From Rhypophila decipiens (taxonomy: Eukaryota > Ascomycota > Sordariomycetes > Sordariales > Naviculisporaceae): a stretch of DNA of 64,000 nucleotides. The stretch is taken from contig MU858086.1 of assembly GCA_033297075.1 (NCBI GenBank), positions 1-64,000 on the forward strand, in the 5' to 3' direction. This document shows positions 58,497 to 64,000 of the stretch, piece after piece. The notes under the pieces are model-generated. The model was not told the DNA's origin and made no database searches. It worked only from the letters and a program-made list of their open reading frames with translations. The number at the start of each line of letters is the position of its first letter. Within the stretch, counting starts at the first letter, position 1. The position numbers and the translations under genes were made by a program.

Positions 58497-58928
58497 ATGG
58501 CTCACGTTGAGAAGCAACATGGTGTCCCGATATTTTGTGGCTTCTTCGGGCTCTCAAGTATCCGGCGTCGCGTCAGCCCGAGGAGGACGACCAACTTGTC
58601 GACGTCTTCAGCATCTTCAGGGTCATCAAAAACCTCCAATTCCTCATCAGCTTCAGGCACTTCAGAGTCCTCAACCGAACAACAACAAGCAAAGACTCGT
58701 GTGCCCATGAGCGAGCTTGAGAACCAGAGCTCGCTGCCCCAGGCAAAGTGTGAAGAAGACGGTTATCCGACACGGAGGAAGCCCCAACGACCCGCTGGAG
58801 AACCGCAAAAGATTCCCAACGGCCGGATGAATGAGTGGAAACTCCGGATTGTGTTGGAGAAGACATTTCCAGAAGAGGGAAGGAATATTCCAATATGGGC
58901 AAGTTTTCCCATATCCTGCACATTCTAG
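58497..58928 (+). CDS. Possible Ser-rich hypothetical protein
   Basis: A 143-aa frame with ATG at 58497. It has a Ser/Thr-rich segment (~25-60), then a mixed charged region with Pro/Arg (TRRKPQRPAGEP) and a final segment WKLRIVLEKTFPEEGRN. No signal peptide, domain or intron was recognised, and an open frame also exists on the opposite strand, so this may be chance. Listed because the composition resembles disordered fungal proteins nearby. Confidence 0.25.
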   Translation: MAHVEKQHGVPIFCGFFGLSSIRRRVSPRRTTNLSTSSASSGSSKTSNSSSASGTSESSTEQQQAKTRVPMSELENQSSLPQAKCEEDGYPTRRKPQRPAGEPQKIPNGRMNEWKLRIVLEKTFPEEGRNIPIWASFPISCTF

Positions 58929-59918
58929 ACGAGTTGGGAGAAAGTAGAAACTAACAAAACTTACAAAAGGAAATAGATGCAACGCGATCACTATGAAATT
59001 TGGCCTCCGAGGCCTTTGGTGGCTGAGGATTTTGGTGGCTTTAGGTTTTAAAAGCTGCAAGGAAAAGGAAAATCGGTGACAGATTGGGACACAGCAAAAT
59101 GGAGAGAGTAGTTGGTGTCGCGGATGCCTAATTTCCTAAAGTCATCGACGGCGAACCGTAGCTGAGGTAAGCAAGCGCTACGTAATTGCAACATTCTGAA
59201 CCTTACAGAACGTGGAGGAAGGGACACATGCATGGAACTAGTTACTAGGGTACCTTTGTACACACTGAGAGCCTGAGGTTCAAGAAGAAGGCGCAACGCG
59301 ACCACACTCTTTCTCATGGGAAATCATGGGCAAATCTCAGGCTCTATCCAGTCCCACCTCTCCAAAAAAAATATTTCACCAAGTCCCGGCAGTTCGCCCT
59401 CTCCATCCCACCTGGTCCCAATTCTCAATATTGAACTTGCCGCGCTCAAACCACAGCGGCAGAATCCAAAACACATCATATACGCAACACTCCTCAGCAT
59501 GGCTAGCCTGTGGCCATGTCCTGCAGGCCCTCAATGCCCTCAAGCCCAAGATGGGGTTGATCAATCAGGCAGTCCAGCGCTCGACTGCGCCGTCTCGGTG
59601 TGTAGCACGGTCACTTCTGGGGCTGAATGGCTTGCAGCGGAAACGACTTGATTGGCTTCTTGGCCCCTATTTGCCCCCTCCACCGGTATCGGTTCCAGCA
59701 GATCGGGTTGAGCCGCCTGGGGCCTGAACTTACATGTACATACGACCCTCAATCTCAGCTCTTGCCAATGGTTTCTCGAACCCCTGTTTCTTAAGTCTCA
59801 AGATCACAACTCTTGATAAATCTTGAGCCATTACTTACAGTCGACTTGTCCCTTGTCCTCTCCCTGAGGCTGCTCAATGCTAGTTATCCTTCTTCTGAAC
59901 TAGCTGTGCCTTGTAGCA
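58929..59918. other. Intergenic upstream of the kinase gene
   Basis: No gene supported. The direct upstream region carries a short inverted pair (taaatcttgagc/tcaagat near 59790-59826). Confidence 0.3.
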
Positions 59919-62831
59919 ATGGAAGCCTTTTTTCGAAACATCAAGAAAAAGATAAAGGGAAAGGCCAAGAAGAAGAACAATGTGAGGGCCCACCAATCCC
60001 GCATGTCATTACGTTCAAGCTGACCACCATTAACTGGCTATAGATATCCAAACCACCTACCGGTCCCAAGATCCAGGAGGGATCTGAGACGGACGGTAAT
60101 GGAACAGATACAAGGGCAAGACCCTCGCTTGCATCATACTCTCCCGGTGACAATGTTTCCGAACGGGGCGGAGACGCGGAAGCATCGACTCTGGACGAGG
60201 AGATGTCCCGGATTGAACAGGCGCCGCACATCAACGTTATACAAAGCTCAAAGGATCTCGTGGAGCAATTTCAACAAAACGCCAGCAGACGTCAATCGTC
60301 CATGCTCACGGGGTCTCACGATTTCCTCTGGTCAAGGGATAATACGGCCATTTCGGCCACACTCACAGACGTCACTGCTTACACGACATGGCGCGACAAC
60401 GGAGAGAAGTCGGCCTCGGAATACCTCAGCCAACAAAGTATTGACGATGTAATGCCCCCCAATGATGTCTCGATACCCTATGTAAAGAGGGTCAACACGC
60501 TGCTGGTGGACGCTGAGATTCAGAGCGACTGGCGCGGAACTCGTTCGTTCTTTGTTCCATGCACGTCACTTGCCGCCATCGTCAACCGAAGATGCGTCGA
60601 GCGGGTTCTCGAAGATGTGACCGATATCACCAAACCCGAGGGCAAAGAAATTGTCGCCCGAATTTGGGGCACGTCCTCGACGAGCTGCGAGGATAGTGAA
60701 GACGACGAGCCCTCCTTCAGGAAGGTATTGGCAACACTTATCCGAATTGACAAACATAAAAGCATTCTTGACTTCATGAAACACAATCCTCCAATCAACG
60801 ACCAAGTCCTACCCTTGTACATGGTTCATAATCTGGAAGGGCGCAGATGTGGCCTGGCTTTGGGTTCGTCCAAAAACACGCCCATCGCCTTCACCACTGG
60901 CTGGACAATCGACGATTGCGAAAAGTTTCTAAGCATTCAGTGGAGATTCTACCCGACATTCTTCGCCGTCGAGGGTAACAAGGACGACAATGATGGGCAT
61001 AAAAAGGTTCACTACGAATGCCACCCTGAAACAATATTGCCTTTTGTTTACCGGCCATCGCCCACATCCACCTGGAATCACCCGGGCCCGGTGAGTCCCC
61101 GCCAGGATCCCATTATTGGGGGCTTCAGTATTGTGTCGTTCCATGAACTTCATCGCAGCCAACAAAATCTCAGACGCTATACGGTAAGACAGCAAACCCC
61201 CCTGTCCACAACCTCTTAGCAATGTCATCAACTGCAGGACTGACCATACCTCCTTTGTTACTGATAGACCGAAGGCGCCGACCGAAAAGTGGCAGTAAAA
61301 AGACTCATCACCCCGAACAGGGACGAGTTCGACAAAGAGCTGAAAATGCTTATCAGACTGACTCCTTTGCGGACTCCACATCTGGCCAAACTTCTCGCCA
61401 CATTCGAAATACAGGGCAAGTCGGCGACCGAAAGAGACTTCTGCTTTATGTCGGAGAAAGCAGACAGTAGCCTGCAAGATTTCTGGAAGCAGGAACCCAG
61501 TGACCTCCCAAATGCCTCACCGGCCGGGCTTCGGCGCTGGGTAGCTCAGCAGTGCCATGGACTGGCCGAAGGCATGCAGCTGATCCATGACTACAAGTAT
61601 GAGCAGCAGAATGTGCTAGAGTCCAAAATCGGATTCGGGGCTGCGCCCACTCCCAAGCATGGGTTCCACGGAGACATCAAACCTGGCAACATTTTAGTGT
61701 ACAACACTTGGGTTGGGCACGAGAATAATCTAGGCCTTCTGCAAATCACCGATTTTGGAATCAGCAGCTTTCACCACACAGCATCATTATCTGGCATAAG
61801 TCGGGGCAGGGATGCCCATTCCTATAGGCCGCCAGAGAGCAACCTTCCATTCATGAAGACCACGCAGAGCCATGATATCTGGACACTGGGATGCCTCTTC
61901 CTTGATTTTCTCACATGGCTCGTGAAGGGCACGGAAGCAATTGTTGATTTTCAAAATAAGAGGAGATCGTATGGGTTCAGTGACAACGAGGTCATATCCA
62001 CCTTCTACCAGGTTGACGGGCAGGATGGGAGGACAGTGATCTCAATTTCTGACGAGGTGCTTGCTGTAAGTCAAATTGCTTCGATTTGAACAGAATCTTG
62101 CTGCAATAACCCGAAACCAATCTTTCGAGGAATGTAGGCTAACCGAACCTCTTAACGGCGCCTCGAACGATAGTGGTCCAAGGAACTCTGCCAAAATTCC
62201 TCTTCGTCGAAGCGCGAGTCAAGGTTCATTTGCGAGTTCGCCAAGCTTATCACGCGAGAGATGCTTGTTATCGAGAAGACAGGGACCAAGGCAGACGACG
62301 CCACGCACAATAACACATCCATGAAGTCGACACAAGAGCTCGAGCCCATCGCAACAACGGATGCCAACAACTTGGATGCTGCTCCCGCGTCTCATAGGAG
62401 GAGATTGACTGCCGCCGAGCTAGTTAATGCCCTTGCTAGCCTGATCCAAGCCGATGATAGGTACTACGTCGATGCCGTGGAGCCAGATGAAATACCCGAC
62501 TTTGGCCACTCCAGTGACAGGCAGGTCATTGTGTGGAACTTGCCACGTGATGAGATTGCCCAGATCTCCAGAGAGCAATTGTCGTACGTCTTAACATTTC
62601 CCTTCTCCTAACATGTTCGAGTGTGTGTACTGATCAACCGTGCTTCCCAAACTTTACAGACGCAAGTTTCAAGAAACGGAGGAGACGAAACAAACCAAGA
62701 AAGCAGAGGAGGAGAGGATACACGTGAGTCCGGAGAGCGGTTATGTGACTGATGCGTCTCGACAGCCTGAGGATGTAGTGGTGGATGAATACGTGAGTAC
62801 GGATGCCTTGCCTGGGCCAAGTTCAGCTTAG
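59919..62831 (+). CDS. Protein kinase-like protein with long N-terminal region (non-RD)
   Basis: Five exons: 59919-59981, 60044-61183, 61268-62065, 62174-62583, 62660-62831. All are GT-AG with matching phases; the product is 860 aa. The first exon encodes a Lys-rich start (MEAFFRNIKKKIKGKAKKKN). Residues ~80-390 form an unrecognised domain conserved in length and Trp/Cys content. The kinase domain starts near 400: VAVKRL with K412, catalytic loop HGDIKPGN (H535, D537) where HRD has Gly for Arg, ITDFG with D563, RPPE in the activation segment, and DIWTLGCLFLDFL. A clear Gly-rich loop is not visible. Exon 4 opens with WSKEL and carries the C-lobe end. The tail is acidic and Ser-rich. Such kinases are expanded in filamentous fungi; the substrate is unknown. 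It is convergent with the 62962-63634 gene. Confidence 0.78.
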
Positions 62832-62961
62832 GGAACTGGACTACCTTCATGGCTTGGTACTTATGAGTCTTGTATTATTACTATATAGATGCAGAGGTCA
62901 TGAAAAAAGTGAAAGAACTCAAAGGAGCCAAAAGCTGTCCAATACGACTAAAATTCACACT

Positions 62962-63634
62962 TTAAAATGATCTCGGGCCAGCAAGTCTCATCACTTCGTC
63001 CATCTCTTCCTAGATTTGGAGCACGTCCATTGTCAGTATCGATTAATGTGCCTAACGTGGCGAACAAGACACTTGCGACGTGTGCACTCACCTGCGTCAA
63101 AGGCCGATTAGTCCGCAGCGTCAGGCGATCTAGCTCGGGCCAGAACTGGTAGTTTTCTTGACCCTGGAGCTGATCGTTCAAGTAGGATTCTGCAAGCCAT
63201 GGATCGACGCCTGTGCCAATAAGCGGGAACTCGTAGGTCAGGCCGGGCTTCCTGACTATCTGGGCAGGGCGATTTGCCGGTACTGCTGCTGGCGCTACTG
63301 CCGGTGCTGGATGTGGTGCTGGAGGAGCATGGGGTGCTGGAGGCCGGTTCTGTTGTTGCGGTTGAGGCTGTTGCTGAGGTGGCTGTTGAGGTGGTTGCTG
63401 AGGTGGTTGCTGAGGTGGCTGTTGAGGTTGTGGTGGAGGGGGTTGTTGCTGAGGTTGTTGCTGAGGTGCCGTGTGTGCTCCTCCTCCGGCAGGGGGCGGT
63501 GGTTGCCCGGTCGCTGCCGGTGCTGCTGTTGGTATTGCTGTCCCGTTGATTCTTCCATGCTGCGCTGCTCTCCGGGGAATAGGCAAGCAGGAGCAGGATA
63601 GTAGTTTTTGCAAAAATGATTTATTTCCGGCCAT
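62962..63634 (-). CDS. Pro/Gln-rich small protein
   Basis: Two exons, 63092-63634 and 62962-63009, with an 82-bp intron (donor GTGAGT, TACTGAC branch, acceptor AATCTAG). The product is 196 aa. The N-terminus (MAGNKSFLQKLLSCSCLPIP) has a Cys pair and basic residues. A Pro/Gln run (~50-100) is encoded by CAA/CAG/CCx repeats and followed by Pro/Ala. The only ordered-looking part is the C-terminal ~70 aa: PGLTYEFPLIGTGVDPWLAESY, quoted in parts as YEFPLIGTG and DPWLAESYL, then LDRLTLRTNRPLT and, after the splice, EEMDEVMRLAG. No family was recognised. The stop lies 130 bp from the kinase stop, convergently. Confidence 0.55.
63348..63475. repeat. Coding Gln/Pro trinucleotide repeat
   Basis: Imperfect tandem units of ttgctgaggtgg and related words (encoding PPQQ on the minus strand) within the 62962-63634 gene. 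Length variation between strains is likely. Confidence 0.7.
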
Positions 63635-64000
63635 CTGAAACTTGACGAGGGGAAAGCCTTCGGGTGTCAGTCCATGAAGTTGAGGAGCTGCATGTTATAC
63701 CAGCTCAAGGGGTCTTGGCCATGCGGCTCTGTAGCGCAAATTGCTCCGAGGCAGTGCATAGTGGCTGTCTTCGTCTTTGGGGGTGATACAGTACAATGAC
63801 TCTTACAGGCAGCTATGTATACTGAATGTGACATGGATCGTCACTAGATTTCAGCTCTCATGCATGGCGTTCTATTAGCCGCCCGGGGTGTTCTCGTGCG
63901 CTGTTATTGGAGGCCTGTCCTGTCCCCCATGGCACAGAGCTTGACCGAAAATTTGTGCTCCTTCAGCTGTTTTCCAGCGGCCGCTTGAGAGTAGTATATC
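63635..64000. other. Window end, no gene seen
   Basis: Upstream region of the Pro/Gln-rich gene; no further feature before the window ends. Confidence 0.35.

Overview
The window is eukaryotic nuclear DNA from a filamentous ascomycete (Pezizomycotina, most likely Sordariomycetes; species not determined). The reasons are short GT-AG introns of 54-193 bp with CTGAC/CTAAC-like branch sites, two nuclear tRNA genes with introns, an alpha-1,3-glucan synthase, a fungal sedolisin, several small secreted proteins, and AT-rich blocks of the kind left by repeat-induced point mutation. I placed exon borders by eye from splice signals, reading frame and family resemblance.

Left part (1-9.2 kb) is accessory in character. 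It has an AT-rich repeat, an SRA-YDG protein, a candidate 279-bp solo LTR set in a 15-bp tandem repeat, and four secreted-protein genes. One of these is a cysteine-rich, defensin-like peptide whose cysteine core lies in a second exon.

9.8-26.5 kb: a protein of an unrecognised family (9816-10442) has a longer, spliced paralogue at 25273-26527. Between them lie a mitochondrial D-lactate dehydrogenase, an oxysterol-binding protein, a secreted phosphoesterase/phospholipase C, two large membrane proteins, a Delta24-sterol-reductase-like flavoprotein and a MITE-like element carrying 22-bp repeats.

26.6-36.2 kb: tRNA-Glu(CTC), a multi-pass membrane protein convergent with a seven-exon S53 tripeptidyl-peptidase, tRNA-Gln(CTG), and a membrane-protein pseudogene carrying three in-frame stops, all explicable by C-to-T or G-to-A changes. 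A stretch of about 3.9 kb without a convincing gene follows.

40-51.8 kb is the alpha-glucan locus: a GPI-anchored GH13 alpha-amylase-like enzyme diverges from a complete alpha-1,3-glucan synthase of about 2364 aa across a 2.8-kb shared upstream region. This resembles the known Aspergillus arrangement of ags genes beside GPI-anchored amylase genes, and suggests joint synthesis and trimming of cell-wall alpha-glucan.

54.1-64 kb: an MFS transporter, a low-complexity hypothetical protein, a gene-poor stretch, then a five-exon non-RD protein kinase with a long unrecognised N-terminal region, convergent with a small Pro/Gln-rich protein.
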